The notes: generated by a model not told the origin, from the sequence alone. Positions 38,000 to 47,636 are shown, numbered from the stretch's first letter. The stretch is 64,000 nucleotides of DNA from Geminicoccaceae bacterium (GCA_020638495.1 JACKIN010000003.1:124001-188000); one strand, 5' to 3'. Numbers and translations: made by a program.

Positions 38000-38030
38000 G
38001 AGTGGGTTTCGGCCCGCTCTTTTTTGTTTT
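38000..38030 (+). terminator. Rho-independent terminator after trmB
   Basis: GAGTGGG and CCCGCTC pair (one T.G) around a 6-nt TTTCGG loop, then six T and a second TTTT. It separates the metK-trmB unit from the rimP-nusA operon. Confidence 0.9.
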
Positions 38031-38079
38031 GGCGCCAGATTCCCGCACCGCAGGCGTCGAGCCGAGGTCTTGCGACAAG

Positions 38080-38085
38080 TTGACA
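38080..38085 (+). promoter_or_regulatory. Consensus -35 hexamer TTGACA before rimP
   Basis: A perfect TTGACA lies 20-25 bp upstream of the rimP ATG. A -10 at normal spacing would fall across the ATG at 38105, with no good match, so its role as the operon promoter is unclear. Confidence 0.25.
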
Positions 38086-38104
38086 GGGTTTTTGCACGGA
38101 CCGA

Positions 38105-38632
38105 ATGACGACGGCACACGAAGGATCAAGGATCGAGCCCCTCGCCGCGCTGCTGGCGCCGACGCTGCACGATCTGGGCTTCGATCTGGTGCAGGTGCGG
38201 CTGATCGGCGGGCAGCGGCGGACGTTGCAGGTGATGGCCGAGCCCCTGGACCGGGGCGTCACGATGACGGTCGAGCATTGCGCCGACATCAGCCAGGCCG
38301 TGTCGGCGGTGCTCGACGTGGCCGACCCGATCGCCGGCGCCTATGTGCTCGAGGTGTCGTCGCCGGGCCTGGATCGACCGCTGGTCCGGCTCGACGACTT
38401 CGCGCGCTTTGCCGGTGACGAGGTGCGGCTCGAGGTCGAGCCGCCTCTGGACGGCCGCAAGCGGTGGCGCGGCCGGCTCGAGGGTGTCGCCGGCGAGGAC
38501 GTGCTCTTGACTGTCGATGGGCTGACCCGGCGGGTGCCGTACCCGACCATCAGGAAGGCCAAGCTGGTATTGACCGACGCGCTCGTGGCGGCCGCCCTCA
38601 AGGGTGGCGCCGGGCAGGAGGCGAGGGAGTAG
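38105..38632 (+). CDS. rimP: Ribosome maturation factor RimP
   Basis: 175 aa factor for 30S assembly. The N-terminal domain (LHDLGFDLVQVRLIGGQRRTL, then VEHCADISQAVSAVLDV and YVLEVSSPGLDRPL) and the C-terminal SH3-like fold are family-typical. It is the first gene of the nusA operon, directly after a terminator. A C-terminal extension of about 20 residues is present. Confidence 0.95.
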   Translation: MTTAHEGSRIEPLAALLAPTLHDLGFDLVQVRLIGGQRRTLQVMAEPLDRGVTMTVEHCADISQAVSAVLDVADPIAGAYVLEVSSPGLDRPLVRLDDFARFAGDEVRLEVEPPLDGRKRWRGRLEGVAGEDVLLTVDGLTRRVPYPTIRKAKLVLTDALVAAALKGGAGQEARE

Positions 38633-38635
38633 GCG

Positions 38636-40222
38636 ATGGAACTCAGCACCGCATTGGGACGGGCCGAGCTGTTGCGGGTCGCCGAGACGGTGGCCCAGGA
38701 GAAGGGGATCGACACCGCCGAGGTGATCGACGCCCTGGAGCAGGCCGTGCAGACCGCCGCCCGCCGCAAGTACGGGCTCGAGCACGACATCATCGCCGAG
38801 ATCGATCGCAAGACCGGCGAGATCAGGCTGTTCCGGCAGCTCGAGGTGGCCGAGGTCGTCGAGGACTACGCCAAGCAGCTCAGCCTCGACGAGGCGCGCG
38901 ACCGCAACCCGGCGGCCCAGCCCGGCGACCTCATTCTCGATGCCTTGCCGCCGATCGATCTCGGCCGCATCGCAGCACAGAGCGCCAAGCAGGTCATCGT
39001 CCAGAAGGTGCGCGACGCCGAGCGCGAGCGCCAGTTCGACGAGTTCAAGGACCGGATCGGCGAGATCGTCATCGGCGAGGTCAAGCGCACCGAGCACGGC
39101 AACGTCCTGGTCGATCTCGGCCGGGCCGAGGCGATCGTGCGCCGCGACGACCTGATCCCGCGCGAGAGCTTCAGGAACAAGGACCGGATCAGGGCCTATC
39201 TCTACGACGTGCGGCACGAGACCCGCGGCCCGCAGATCTTCCTGTCCCGGACGCACCCGCAGTTCATGGCGAAGCTCTTCGAGCAGGAAGTGCCCGAGAT
39301 CTACGACAGCATCATCGAGATCAAGTCGGTCGCCCGCGATCCCGGGAGCCGGGCCAAGATCGCGGTGATCTCGAAGGACAGCAGCATCGACCCGGTCGGC
39401 GCCTGCGTCGGCATGCGCGGCAGCCGCGTCCAGGCGGTCGTGCAGGAGCTGGCGGGCGAGAAGGTCGACATCATTCCCTGGTCGCCCGACCCCGCGACCT
39501 TCGTCGTCAATGCGCTGGCCCCGGCCGAGGTGAGCAAGGTCGTGCTCGATCCGGAAGCCAATCGCATCGAGGTCATCGTTCCCGACCACATGCAGCACAT
39601 CGCCATCGGCCGCCGCGGCCAGAACGTGCGGCTCGCCTCGCAGCTCACCGGCTGGGACATCGACATCGTCTCCGAGGGCGAGGATTCCGAGCGGCGCAAC
39701 CGCGAGTTCCGCGAGGCCACCGAGCTGTTCATCGAGAGCCTGAACGTCGAGGAGGTGATCGCCCAGCTGCTCGCCACCGAAGGCTTCGCCAATGTCGAGG
39801 ACGTGGCCTACAGCGAGACGGACGAGCTGGCCGCCATCGAGGGCTTCGACGAGGAGATCGCCGAGGCGCTCAAGGAGCGGGCCGCCGCGTTCCTCGAGGA
39901 GCGCGAGCAGGAAATGAACGCCGAGGCCGACGAGCTCGGCATCGGCGAGGACCTGCGCGCCTTCACCCTGATCGATCTCAAGACGGTCGTGGCCCTCGGT
40001 CGCCAGGGGGTGAAGAGCCTCGAGGACTTCGCCGATCTCGCCACCGACGAGCTGGTCGAGATGCTCGCCGCCGAGGCGCCGATCGACGAGGTGACGGCCG
40101 CCGATCTCATCCTCCAGGCCCGCCTGGTGCTGGGCTGGATCGAGCCGGAGCCGGAGCCCGAAGAGCTGCTCGAGGCGGCGGACGCGACCCCGGACGATGG
40201 CACGGCGGAGACCACACACTGA
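38636..40222 (+). CDS. nusA: Transcription termination/antitermination factor NusA
   Basis: 528 aa RNA polymerase-associated factor. It has the N-terminal domain (about 1-125), an S1 domain (about 130-200: GEIVIGEVKRTEHGNVLVDL), two KH domains (about 230-345: VGACVGMRGSRVQAVVQEL, HIAIGRRGQNVRLASQLTGW) and acidic C-terminal AR/HhH repeats (about 365-515). It starts 3 bp after rimP. Length and order are normal for the nusA-infB operon. Confidence 0.97.
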   Translation: MELSTALGRAELLRVAETVAQEKGIDTAEVIDALEQAVQTAARRKYGLEHDIIAEIDRKTGEIRLFRQLEVAEVVEDYAKQLSLDEARDRNPAAQPGDLILDALPPIDLGRIAAQSAKQVIVQKVRDAERERQFDEFKDRIGEIVIGEVKRTEHGNVLVDLGRAEAIVRRDDLIPRESFRNKDRIRAYLYDVRHETRGPQIFLSRTHPQFMAKLFEQEVPEIYDSIIEIKSVARDPGSRAKIAVISKDSSIDPVGACVGMRGSRVQAVVQELAGEKVDIIPWSPDPATFVVNALAPAEVSKVVLDPEANRIEVIVPDHMQHIAIGRRGQNVRLASQLTGWDIDIVSEGEDSERRNREFREATELFIESLNVEEVIAQLLATEGFANVEDVAYSETDELAAIEGFDEEIAEALKERAAAFLEEREQEMNAEADELGIGEDLRAFTLIDLKTVVALGRQGVKSLEDFADLATDELVEMLAAEAPIDEVTAADLILQARLVLGWIEPEPEPEELLEAADATPDDGTAETTH

Positions 40223-40227
40223 CCGTG

Positions 40228-40908
40228 ATGCTCGCCACCGCCCCGACCGACAGCCCGACGGGCGGCGCCCTTCCGGCCCCGCCCCGGCGGCGCGACATCG
40301 TCAGCCGCGAAAGCGGCGACCGGTCGCGCATGCTGCGCTTCGTCGTCGATCCCGAGCGGCGCCTCGTGCCCGATCTGGCGGCCCGTCTGCCGGGCCGCGG
40401 CATCTGGGTCATCGCCGACCGGGAAAGCCTCGCCCAGGCGGTGAAGAAGCGGCTGTTCGACAGGCAGGCCGGCGGCCCGGTGGTCGTGCCGGAGGATCTG
40501 GGCGGGCTGGTCGAGCGTCTCCTGGTGCTGCGGGCCTGCGACACGCTCGGGCTCGGCCGGCGAGCCGGCGAGGTCGTGCAGGGCTTCGACCAGGTGGCGG
40601 CGGTCCTTGCCGGCAAGGACCAGGGTGTGCTGGTCGAGGCCAGCGACGCAGCCGTGCACGGTGCCCGCAAGCTGCGCGCGCGGCAGGGCGACGGGCCGCT
40701 CGTCGCCTGCCTCACGCGGGCCGAGATCGGTCGAGCGCTCGGTCGCGATGCGGTCGTGCATGCCTGGATGAGACAAGGTACACTAGCGACGCGTCTGCTC
40801 GAGGAGGCGACGAGGCTCGAGGGCTTCCGTCACCGGCAGCAGGCCGGGCCCAGCGCTGCGGGCCCCGCCGACGCGGACGATCAGCAAGGGACATCGAGAG
40901 CAAGATGA
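40228..40908 (+). CDS. YlxR-L7Ae fusion RNA-binding protein
   Basis: 226 aa. The N-terminal YlxR/DUF448 domain (about 20-90) contains RMLRFVVDPERRLVPDLAAR and LPGRGIWVIADRESL. The second domain (about 105-190) is L7Ae/L30e-like (RACDTLGLGRRAGEVVQGFD, AGKDQGVLVEASDAAVHGARKL). The Cys normally found near the YlxR N-terminus is Asp here (RRRDIVSRE). ATG 40228 follows the nusA stop by 5 bp; the stop overlaps infB as ATGA. The function in translation or transcription is not established. Confidence 0.88.
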   Translation: MLATAPTDSPTGGALPAPPRRRDIVSRESGDRSRMLRFVVDPERRLVPDLAARLPGRGIWVIADRESLAQAVKKRLFDRQAGGPVVVPEDLGGLVERLLVLRACDTLGLGRRAGEVVQGFDQVAAVLAGKDQGVLVEASDAAVHGARKLRARQGDGPLVACLTRAEIGRALGRDAVVHAWMRQGTLATRLLEEATRLEGFRHRQQAGPSAAGPADADDQQGTSRAR

Positions 40909-43613
40909 GCGACGCCAAAGGGCAGGATCGAAACACGCGGATCGAGCTCGGCAAGGGCTCGGCCGGCGGTCGCCTCGAGCTCAAGAAAGCCGGTGAGCAG
41001 GGAACGGTTCGCCAGAGCTTCAGCCATGGCCGCAGCAAGGCGGTCGCCGTCGAGGTGAAGCGGCGGCGCGGTGCCACGGCACCCGCCGCCACGCCTCGTC
41101 CAGCCGCGACAGCGCCGGCGGAAGGTCAGTCGACCGCAGCGCCGGCCCCCAGGCCGGTCGCCGCCCCGACGCGGCCGCCGGCCGAAGCGCTCCGCCAGCA
41201 GCGCGCGGTGACCGAGGCGCGCGGCTCACGCAGCGGGCGCGGCCCGATGGTGCTGCCGACGCTGACCGAGGACGAGAAGCGCTCGCGCCTGCGGGCCCTC
41301 GCCGAATCGAAGAAGATCGAGGAGGAAGCCCGCGCCCGCGCCGCCGAGAACGCGCGCCGCGCCGCCGACGAGGCGGCCCGGCGCAAGGCGGACGAGGACG
41401 CCGCGGCCCAGCGCAAGGCCGAGGAAGAATCCAGGCGGAAGGTCGAGGAGGAGGCGCGCAAGCGCGCCGAGGAGCAGGCCGCACGCCTCGTGGCCGACGA
41501 GGAGAAGCGGCGGGCGGCCGCGGAAGCGCAGGCGACCAACCAGGCTGCGGCACCGGCGGTGCTGGACGCGGATGGCGAGCTGCGGGCACCCGAGGAAAGC
41601 AAGCGGGGGGCCAAGGCTGCCCGTCAGCTGCCGGTCGGCGAGGACGAGGAAGGTCGCGGCAAGGGCGGCAAGGGCGATCGCCGCAACACGCTCCGGCGGA
41701 CCGAGCGCGACACCCGGCGCAACGACAAGCGGCTCATCCTCACCACCGACGAGGAGGCCGAGGAGATCGAACGGACCCGCAGCCTCGCGGCGCTCAAGCG
41801 CCAGCGCGAGCGCGAGCGGCGTCAGCAATCGTCCGGCGGCACCGAGCCGGCAGTCCGGGAGGTCGTGGTGCCGGAAATGATTACCGTCCAGGAGCTCGCC
41901 TCGCGCATGGCGGTGCGCGGTGCCGAGGTGGTCAAGGTCCTGATGCGCAGTGGCATCATGGTGACCATCAACCAGACGATCGACGCCGACACCGCCGAGC
42001 TGGTGCTCTCCGAGTTCGGCCAGGCGGCACGGCGGGTCAGCGAGAGCGACGTCGAGATCGGCCTCGAGGGTGCCGAGGACGACGCCACCAAGCTGCAGCC
42101 GCGGGCCCCGGTGGTCACGGTCATGGGCCATGTCGACCACGGCAAGACCTCGCTGCTCGACGCGCTGCGCCAGACCGATGTGGTGGCCGGCGAGGCCGGC
42201 GGCATCACCCAGCATATCGGCGCCTATCAGGTGACGGTGGGCAACGGTGCCAGGGTGACCTTCATCGACACGCCGGGTCACGCCGCCTTCACGGCAATGC
42301 GCGCGCGCGGCGCCTCGATCACCGACATCGTCGTCCTGGTCGTGGCCGCCGATGACGGCGTCATGCCGCAGACGATCGAGGCCATCCGCCACGCCAAGGC
42401 GGCGAAGGTGCCGATCGTCGTTGCCGTCAACAAGATCGACAAGCCCGAGGCCAATCCCGATCGCGTCAAGCAGGAGCTCTTGAGCCACGACGTCGTGGTC
42501 GAGGATTTCGGCGGCGACGTGCTGTGCGTGCCGGTGAGCGCCTTGCAGAAGCAGGGTCTCGACAAGCTGGTCGAGCAGCTCCAGCTGCAGGCCGAGCTGC
42601 TCGAGCTCAAGGCCAATCCCGACCGCGAGGCCAGGGGTGCGGTCGTCGAGGCGCGGCTCGATCGGGGTCGCGGCGTGGTGGCCACGGTGCTCGTCCAGAA
42701 CGGCACGCTTAACCAGGGCGACATCGTCGTCGCCGGTGCCTCCTGGGGTCGTGTCCGCTCGATGAGCGACGACCGCGGCGAGACGATCAAGTCGGCCGGG
42801 CCGTCCGTGCCCGTCGAGATCCAGGGTCTCGACGACGTGCCCGAGGCCGGCGACCAGTTCGTCGTCGTCGAGAACGAGAAGCGAGCCCGCGATATCGCCG
42901 ACTACCGCAGCCGCAAGCAGCGCGAGCAGCAGCAGCTCAAGGCATCGCCGGCGCGCAGCTCGCTCGAGGAGATGTTCTCGCAGCTCAAGGCTGGCGAGAT
43001 CCAGAGCCTGCCCGTCGTGGTCAAGTCGGACGTGCACGGCTCGCTCGAGGCGATCCAGGCCGGCCTCGAGAAGATCGGCAACGAGGAGGCCAATGTCCGC
43101 GTGCTCTATGGCGGCGTAGGCGGCATCACCGAAAGCGACGTCACGCTGGCGCAGGCCTCGCAGGCGGTGGTCATCGGCTTCAATGTCCGCGCCAACGCCC
43201 AGGCCCGCGATCTCGCCAAGCGCGAGGGGATCGAGATCCGCTACTACTCGATCATCTACGAGCTGCTCGACGAGATGAAGGGCCTGCTCGAGGGGATGCT
43301 CGCACCCGAGGCCAGGGAAAACATCCTCGGCCATGCCGAGATCCGCGAGGTCTTCAGCGTCAGCAAGGTCGGCAAGGTGGCCGGCTGCCGGGTCGTCGAC
43401 GGGCTCATCCGGCGCGGCAGCCGGGCCAGGCTGCTGCGCGACGACGTGGTCGTCTTCGACGGCCAGCTCGGCTCGCTCAAGCGCTTCAAGGACGATGTCC
43501 GCGAGGTGCGCGAGGGCTTCGAGTGCGGCATGTCGATCGAGGGCTACAACGACATCCGTCAGGGTGACCTGATCGAGGTCTACGAGGTGCAGGAGGTGGC
43601 GCGCACGCTCTAG
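40905..43613 (+). CDS. infB: Translation initiation factor IF-2
   Basis: 902 aa GTPase placing fMet-tRNA on the 30S subunit. Residues about 130-230 are a long Ala/Arg/Glu-rich helical region, followed by the conserved N-domain (MITVQELASRMAVRGAEVVK). The G domain has G1 GHVDHGKTS (408-416), G3 DTPGHAAF and G4 NKID. C-terminal domains with FSVSKVGKVAGCRV end the protein. The start ATG 40905 overlaps the ylxR stop; upstream extension is a shadow. The length is within the alphaproteobacterial range. Confidence 0.97.
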   Translation: MSDAKGQDRNTRIELGKGSAGGRLELKKAGEQGTVRQSFSHGRSKAVAVEVKRRRGATAPAATPRPAATAPAEGQSTAAPAPRPVAAPTRPPAEALRQQRAVTEARGSRSGRGPMVLPTLTEDEKRSRLRALAESKKIEEEARARAAENARRAADEAARRKADEDAAAQRKAEEESRRKVEEEARKRAEEQAARLVADEEKRRAAAEAQATNQAAAPAVLDADGELRAPEESKRGAKAARQLPVGEDEEGRGKGGKGDRRNTLRRTERDTRRNDKRLILTTDEEAEEIERTRSLAALKRQRERERRQQSSGGTEPAVREVVVPEMITVQELASRMAVRGAEVVKVLMRSGIMVTINQTIDADTAELVLSEFGQAARRVSESDVEIGLEGAEDDATKLQPRAPVVTVMGHVDHGKTSLLDALRQTDVVAGEAGGITQHIGAYQVTVGNGARVTFIDTPGHAAFTAMRARGASITDIVVLVVAADDGVMPQTIEAIRHAKAAKVPIVVAVNKIDKPEANPDRVKQELLSHDVVVEDFGGDVLCVPVSALQKQGLDKLVEQLQLQAELLELKANPDREARGAVVEARLDRGRGVVATVLVQNGTLNQGDIVVAGASWGRVRSMSDDRGETIKSAGPSVPVEIQGLDDVPEAGDQFVVVENEKRARDIADYRSRKQREQQQLKASPARSSLEEMFSQLKAGEIQSLPVVVKSDVHGSLEAIQAGLEKIGNEEANVRVLYGGVGGITESDVTLAQASQAVVIGFNVRANAQARDLAKREGIEIRYYSIIYELLDEMKGLLEGMLAPEARENILGHAEIREVFSVSKVGKVAGCRVVDGLIRRGSRARLLRDDVVVFDGQLGSLKRFKDDVREVREGFECGMSIEGYNDIRQGDLIEVYEVQEVARTL

Positions 43614-43663
43614 GACGAAGCTGTCCAGGGTCGGTGCGGCGTTCGCCCGCAAGGTCTTTTGTC

Positions 43664-44113
43664 ATGTCCAGGGATCGATCCGGCGCTGCGCCGTCGCAGC
43701 GCCAACTCAGGGTCGGCGAGCAGATGCGTCATCTGCTCGCCGGGCACCTCATGCGCGGCGATCTGCACGATCGCCATCTCGAGACGGTGAGCGTCACCGT
43801 TTCCGAGGTCAGGATGAGCCGCGATCTTCGCCACGCGCAGGTGTTCGTCGCCGAGCTCGGCCGCGACGTTCAGCCCCGCACGCTCGAAGCCCTGAACCGG
43901 CTGGCCCCGGTCCTCGGCGGCCGGCTGGCGCGCGAGATGAACCTCAAATACGCGCCGCGCCTGCGCTTCGAGGCGGATCTGAGCTACAGCCACGCGGCCC
44001 ATATCGACGACCTCCTGCGCACCGGGCTCGCGGCGCATGCGCCAGCCGCGGACGATGCCGGCGACGAGGGTGCCGCGGCCTCCGGCAAGTCGGGCGGAGC
44101 CGGCGACGAATGA
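43664..44113 (+). CDS. rbfA: Ribosome-binding factor A
   Basis: 149 aa KH-like 30S assembly factor. QRQLRVGEQMRHLLAGHLMR is the typical N-terminal helix, followed by TVSVTVSEVRMSRDLRHAQVFV and LKYAPRLRFEAD. ATG 43664 gives the usual start, while GTG 43634 would add ten residues. A Gly/Ala/Asp-rich tail of about 25 residues precedes the ATGA overlap with truB. Confidence 0.94.
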   Translation: MSRDRSGAAPSQRQLRVGEQMRHLLAGHLMRGDLHDRHLETVSVTVSEVRMSRDLRHAQVFVAELGRDVQPRTLEALNRLAPVLGGRLAREMNLKYAPRLRFEADLSYSHAAHIDDLLRTGLAAHAPAADDAGDEGAAASGKSGGAGDE

Positions 44114-45030
44114 GCCGGCGACGTCACAAGGGCAAGCGCATCGACGGCTGGCTGATCATCGACAAGCCGTCCGGCATGACCTCGACCCACGTGGTCAATC
44201 GGGTCAAGCGCCTGACCGACGCCGCCAAGGCCGGCCATGGCGGCACGCTCGACCCGCTCGCCACGGGCGTTTTGCCGCTGGCCCTCGGCGAGGCGACCAA
44301 GACCGTCATGTATGTCATGGATGCGCCCAAGCGCTACCGGTTCACGGTCCGCTTCGGTGCCGCGACCAACACCGACGACAGCGAGGGCGAGGTCATCGGG
44401 ACGTCCGGGGAGCGACCCACCGATGCCGCGATCGCCCTGGCCCTGAAGGCCTTCGAGGGCCGGATCATGCAGCGGCCGCCGGATTTCGCGGCGGTGAAGG
44501 TGGCGGGCGAGCGCGCCTACGACCTGGCGCGTCGCGGCGAGGCGCTCGACCTGCCGCCACGCGAGGTCCACTTCATCGAGCTCCGCATGATCGAGCGGCC
44601 CGACGTCGACCATGCCGTCTTCGAGGCCCGTTGCGGCAAGGGGGCCTATATCCGGGCCCTGGCGCGCGACCTCGGCCAGGCGCTGGGCTGCCTCGGCCAC
44701 GTCACGGCGCTGCGCCGGCTCGAGGTGGGGGCGTTCACCGCGGACGCTGCAATCGATCTCGACACGCTTGTCGAAATCGTCCAAGATGATAGCCTACCGC
44801 AAGCATTGGTTTCGGTTTCGACGGCGCTGGCCGACATCCCGGCGCTCGCCGTGACCGAGCCACAGGCGGCGCGGCTCCGCTCCGGTCACCCCATCCAGAT
44901 CGTGCCCCGCCTCGTCGTCGGCGAGGTGGTGGAAGGTGGGACCATCCAGGCGGTCCGGGAGGGCGAGGTCGTCGCTCTCGGACGGCTGGTGGATGGCGAG
45001 CTGAGCCCGCTGCGCGTTTTCAACCGTTGA
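44110..45030 (+). CDS. truB: tRNA pseudouridine(55) synthase
   Basis: 306 aa. GWLIIDKPSGMTSTHVVNRV, then AGHGGTLDPLATGVLPLALG with the catalytic Asp, KRYRFTVRFG and KGAYIRALARDLG are TruB blocks. It modifies U55 in the T-loop of tRNAs and acts as a tRNA chaperone. ATG 44110 overlaps rbfA. Confidence 0.96.
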   Translation: MSRRRHKGKRIDGWLIIDKPSGMTSTHVVNRVKRLTDAAKAGHGGTLDPLATGVLPLALGEATKTVMYVMDAPKRYRFTVRFGAATNTDDSEGEVIGTSGERPTDAAIALALKAFEGRIMQRPPDFAAVKVAGERAYDLARRGEALDLPPREVHFIELRMIERPDVDHAVFEARCGKGAYIRALARDLGQALGCLGHVTALRRLEVGAFTADAAIDLDTLVEIVQDDSLPQALVSVSTALADIPALAVTEPQAARLRSGHPIQIVPRLVVGEVVEGGTIQAVREGEVVALGRLVDGELSPLRVFNR

Positions 45031-45067
45031 GCAGGCCCCGCGCCTCGCCTTCCAGAAGGACCAGACG

Positions 45068-45337
45068 ATGTCGATCACGCAGGAGCGCAAGCTCGAGCTC
45101 ATCAAGTCCTATGCCGTGAAGGACGGCGACACCGGCTCGCCGGAGGTGCAGTGCGCCATCCTCAGCGAGCGCATCGGCAACCTGACCGAGCACCTCAAGG
45201 CGCATCAGAAGGACTTCGCGTCGAGGCGCGGTCTTTTGATGATGGTCGGCCAGCGGCGCCGCCTGCTCGACTACCTGAACCGCAGCGACGGTGATCGCTA
45301 CCGGCAGCTCATCGAGCGGCTCGGCCTGCGTCGTTGA
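45068..45337 (+). CDS. rpsO: 30S ribosomal protein S15
   Basis: 89 aa, exactly the normal length. It begins MSITQERKLELIKSYAVKDG, and GSPEVQCAILSERIGNLTEHLK and the Arg-rich GQRRRLLDYL are typical. It binds the central domain of 16S rRNA. It lies between truB and pnp, as in most bacteria. Confidence 0.98.
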   Translation: MSITQERKLELIKSYAVKDGDTGSPEVQCAILSERIGNLTEHLKAHQKDFASRRGLLMMVGQRRRLLDYLNRSDGDRYRQLIERLGLRR

Positions 45338-45379
45338 ATGCAGGAACGGGCAGCCTCGACGGCCGCCATTGAAGACGGG

Positions 45380-45404
45380 CCGGTCCGATCTGGTGTCGGA
45401 CCGG
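45380..45404 (+). promoter_or_regulatory. rpsO-pnp intercistronic hairpin
   Basis: CCGGTCCGA and TCGGACCGG form a perfect 9-bp stem with a 7-nt loop, 43 bp after rpsO and 36 bp before pnp. No T-tract follows. In E. coli an RNase III-cleaved stem at the same place controls pnp autoregulation, so a similar role is inferred. Confidence 0.6.
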
Positions 45405-45440
45405 TCGCCTGCCGTTGCAGGCACATGAAAGGCTAAGTGA

Positions 45441-47636
45441 ATGTTCAAGACGACCATCAAGGAAATGGACTGGCACGGGCGCCGCTTGCGTCTGGAAAGC
45501 GGCCGCATCGCCCGCCAGGCCGATGGCGCCGTGCTGGCGCAGCTCGGCGAGACCGTCGTGCTCGCCACGGCCGTCGGCGCCAGGTCGATCAAGCCCGGCC
45601 AGGATTTCTTCCCGCTCACGGTCAACTACCAGGAGAAGGCGTTCGCCGCCGGCAAGATTCCTGGCGGCTTCTTCAAGCGCGAGGGGCGGCCGACCGAGAA
45701 GGAGACGCTGACCTCGCGGCTGATCGACCGCCCGATTCGCCCGCTCTTCCCGGCCGGCTTCAAGAACGAGACGCAGATCGTCGTCACCGTCCTCGCCCAT
45801 GACGGCGAGAACGACCCCGACATGCTCGGCATGGTCGCCGCCAGCGCCGCGCTGACGATCAGCGGCCTGCCCTTCCTCGGCCCGATCGGCGCCTGCCGCG
45901 TCGGCCACATCAACGGCCAGTTCGTGGTCAACCCGACGATCGAGGAGCTCAAGGGGAGCGCTCTCGACCTCGTCGTGGCCGGCACGCGCGACGCGGTGAT
46001 GATGGTGGAATCCGAGGCGAAGGAGCTGCCCGAGGCGACGATGCTCGATGCCGTGATGCACGGGCACCGGGCGTTCCAGCCGGTCATCGACCTGATCATC
46101 GAGCTCGCCATGGCCTGCGCCAAGGAGCCCTGGTCGCTCGGCGAGTCGGGCGAGTCCGATCTTTTCGCCCGCCTGCAGGGCGAGTTCGAGGCGCCGCTGC
46201 GCGAGGCCTATGCGGAGCGTGTCAAGCAGACCCGCGTCGAGAAGGTCGGGCTCGTGAAGAAGGCGGCGGTCGAGGCCTTTGCCGCCAGCAGCGACGACCC
46301 GAATGCGAAGCAGGTGGTTTCCGAGACCTTCAAGAAGCTCGAGAGCCACATCGTCCGCAACGGCATTCTCGACACCGGCGAGCGGATCGACGGCCGCGAC
46401 CTGCGCACCGTCCGGCCGATCGTGGCCGAGGTGGGCGTGCTGCCGCGGGTGCACGGCTCGGCCCTCTTCACGCGCGGCGAGACCCAGGCCCTGGTGGTGG
46501 CGACGCTCGGCACCGGCCAGGACGAGCAGATGATCGACGCGCTCGAGGGCGACAGCCGGCAGCACTTCATGCTGCACTACAACTTCCCGCCCTACTCGGT
46601 GGGCGAGGCCGGCCGCATGGGCACGCCCGGCCGCCGCGAGATCGGCCACGGCAAGCTCGCCTGGCGCGCCACCCGCCCGCTCCTGCCGGCCAAGGATGTC
46701 TTCCCCTACACCATCCGGGTCGTCTCCGAGGTCACCGAGTCGAACGGCTCGAGCTCGATGGCGACGGTCTGCGGCACGTCGCTCGCCCTGATGGACGCCG
46801 GCGTGCCCCTGCCGCGGCCGGTCGCCGGCATCGCCATGGGCCTGATCAAGGAGGGCGAGCGTTTCGCGGTGCTCTCCGACATCCTCGGCGACGAGGATCA
46901 TCTGGGCGACATGGACTTCAAGGTGGCCGGCACGGAGGTCGGCGTGACCTCGCTGCAGATGGACATCAAGATCGCCGGGATCACCGAGGAGATCATGCAG
47001 ATCGCCCTCGACCAGGCGCGGGATGGTCGGATCCACATCCTCGGCGAGATGGCCGGCTGCATGGGCATGCCGCGGCCGGAGCTGCGCGATTCCGTGCCAC
47101 GGATCACGACGCTCAACATCCCGACCGACAAGATCGGTGCCGTGATCGGCCCGGGCGGCAAGATGATCCGCGAGATCTGCGAGAGCACCGGCGCCAAGAT
47201 CGACATCAACGACGAGGGCCTAGTCAAGGTCGCCTCCAGCGACGCCATGGCGGCGCAGCGGGCGGTGGACTGGATCCGCGGCCTGACGGCGAGCCCGGAG
47301 ATCGGTCACGTCTATACCGGCAAGGTGATCAAGATCGTCGATTTCGGCGCCTTCATCTCCTTCCTCGGCAGCAAGGACGGCCTCTGCCACATCTCCGAGC
47401 TCGCCAACGAGCGCGTCGCCAGCGTCGGCGACGTGGTCAAGGAAGGCGATACGGTGAAGGTTCAGGTGCTGGCGGTCGACGATCGTGGCAAGATCAAGCT
47501 CAGCATGCGCTCGGTCGATCAGGAGACGGGCGACGTGATCGAGGTCGAGCGCAAGCCGCGCCCGGAACGGGAAGGTGGCGAGCGTGGTGGCCGCGGCGAG
47601 CGCGATGGCGGTCGCCGTCGCGAGCGGGCCGGCTGA
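45441..47636 (+). CDS. pnp: Polynucleotide phosphorylase
   Basis: 731 aa 3'-5' phosphorolytic exoribonuclease of the degradosome. Two RNase PH domains are separated by a helical domain (second RNase PH from about 310: RTVRPIVAEVGVLPRVHGSA). A KH domain follows (near 560: KIGAVIGPGGKMIREI), then an S1 domain (near 620: GHVYTGKVIKIVDFGAFISF). The end is a short Arg/Gly/Glu tail, from EREGG onward. Start ATG 45441 gives MFKTTIKEMDW, typical for alphaproteobacteria. Confidence 0.97.
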   Translation: MFKTTIKEMDWHGRRLRLESGRIARQADGAVLAQLGETVVLATAVGARSIKPGQDFFPLTVNYQEKAFAAGKIPGGFFKREGRPTEKETLTSRLIDRPIRPLFPAGFKNETQIVVTVLAHDGENDPDMLGMVAASAALTISGLPFLGPIGACRVGHINGQFVVNPTIEELKGSALDLVVAGTRDAVMMVESEAKELPEATMLDAVMHGHRAFQPVIDLIIELAMACAKEPWSLGESGESDLFARLQGEFEAPLREAYAERVKQTRVEKVGLVKKAAVEAFAASSDDPNAKQVVSETFKKLESHIVRNGILDTGERIDGRDLRTVRPIVAEVGVLPRVHGSALFTRGETQALVVATLGTGQDEQMIDALEGDSRQHFMLHYNFPPYSVGEAGRMGTPGRREIGHGKLAWRATRPLLPAKDVFPYTIRVVSEVTESNGSSSMATVCGTSLALMDAGVPLPRPVAGIAMGLIKEGERFAVLSDILGDEDHLGDMDFKVAGTEVGVTSLQMDIKIAGITEEIMQIALDQARDGRIHILGEMAGCMGMPRPELRDSVPRITTLNIPTDKIGAVIGPGGKMIREICESTGAKIDINDEGLVKVASSDAMAAQRAVDWIRGLTASPEIGHVYTGKVIKIVDFGAFISFLGSKDGLCHISELANERVASVGDVVKEGDTVKVQVLAVDDRGKIKLSMRSVDQETGDVIEVERKPRPEREGGERGGRGERDGGRRRERAG

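Noticed and set aside
41226..43652. Minus-strand open frame of 808 codons over infB
   Set aside because: Antisense to a complete IF-2; repetitive Leu/Asp/Arg/His composition without a recognisable fold.
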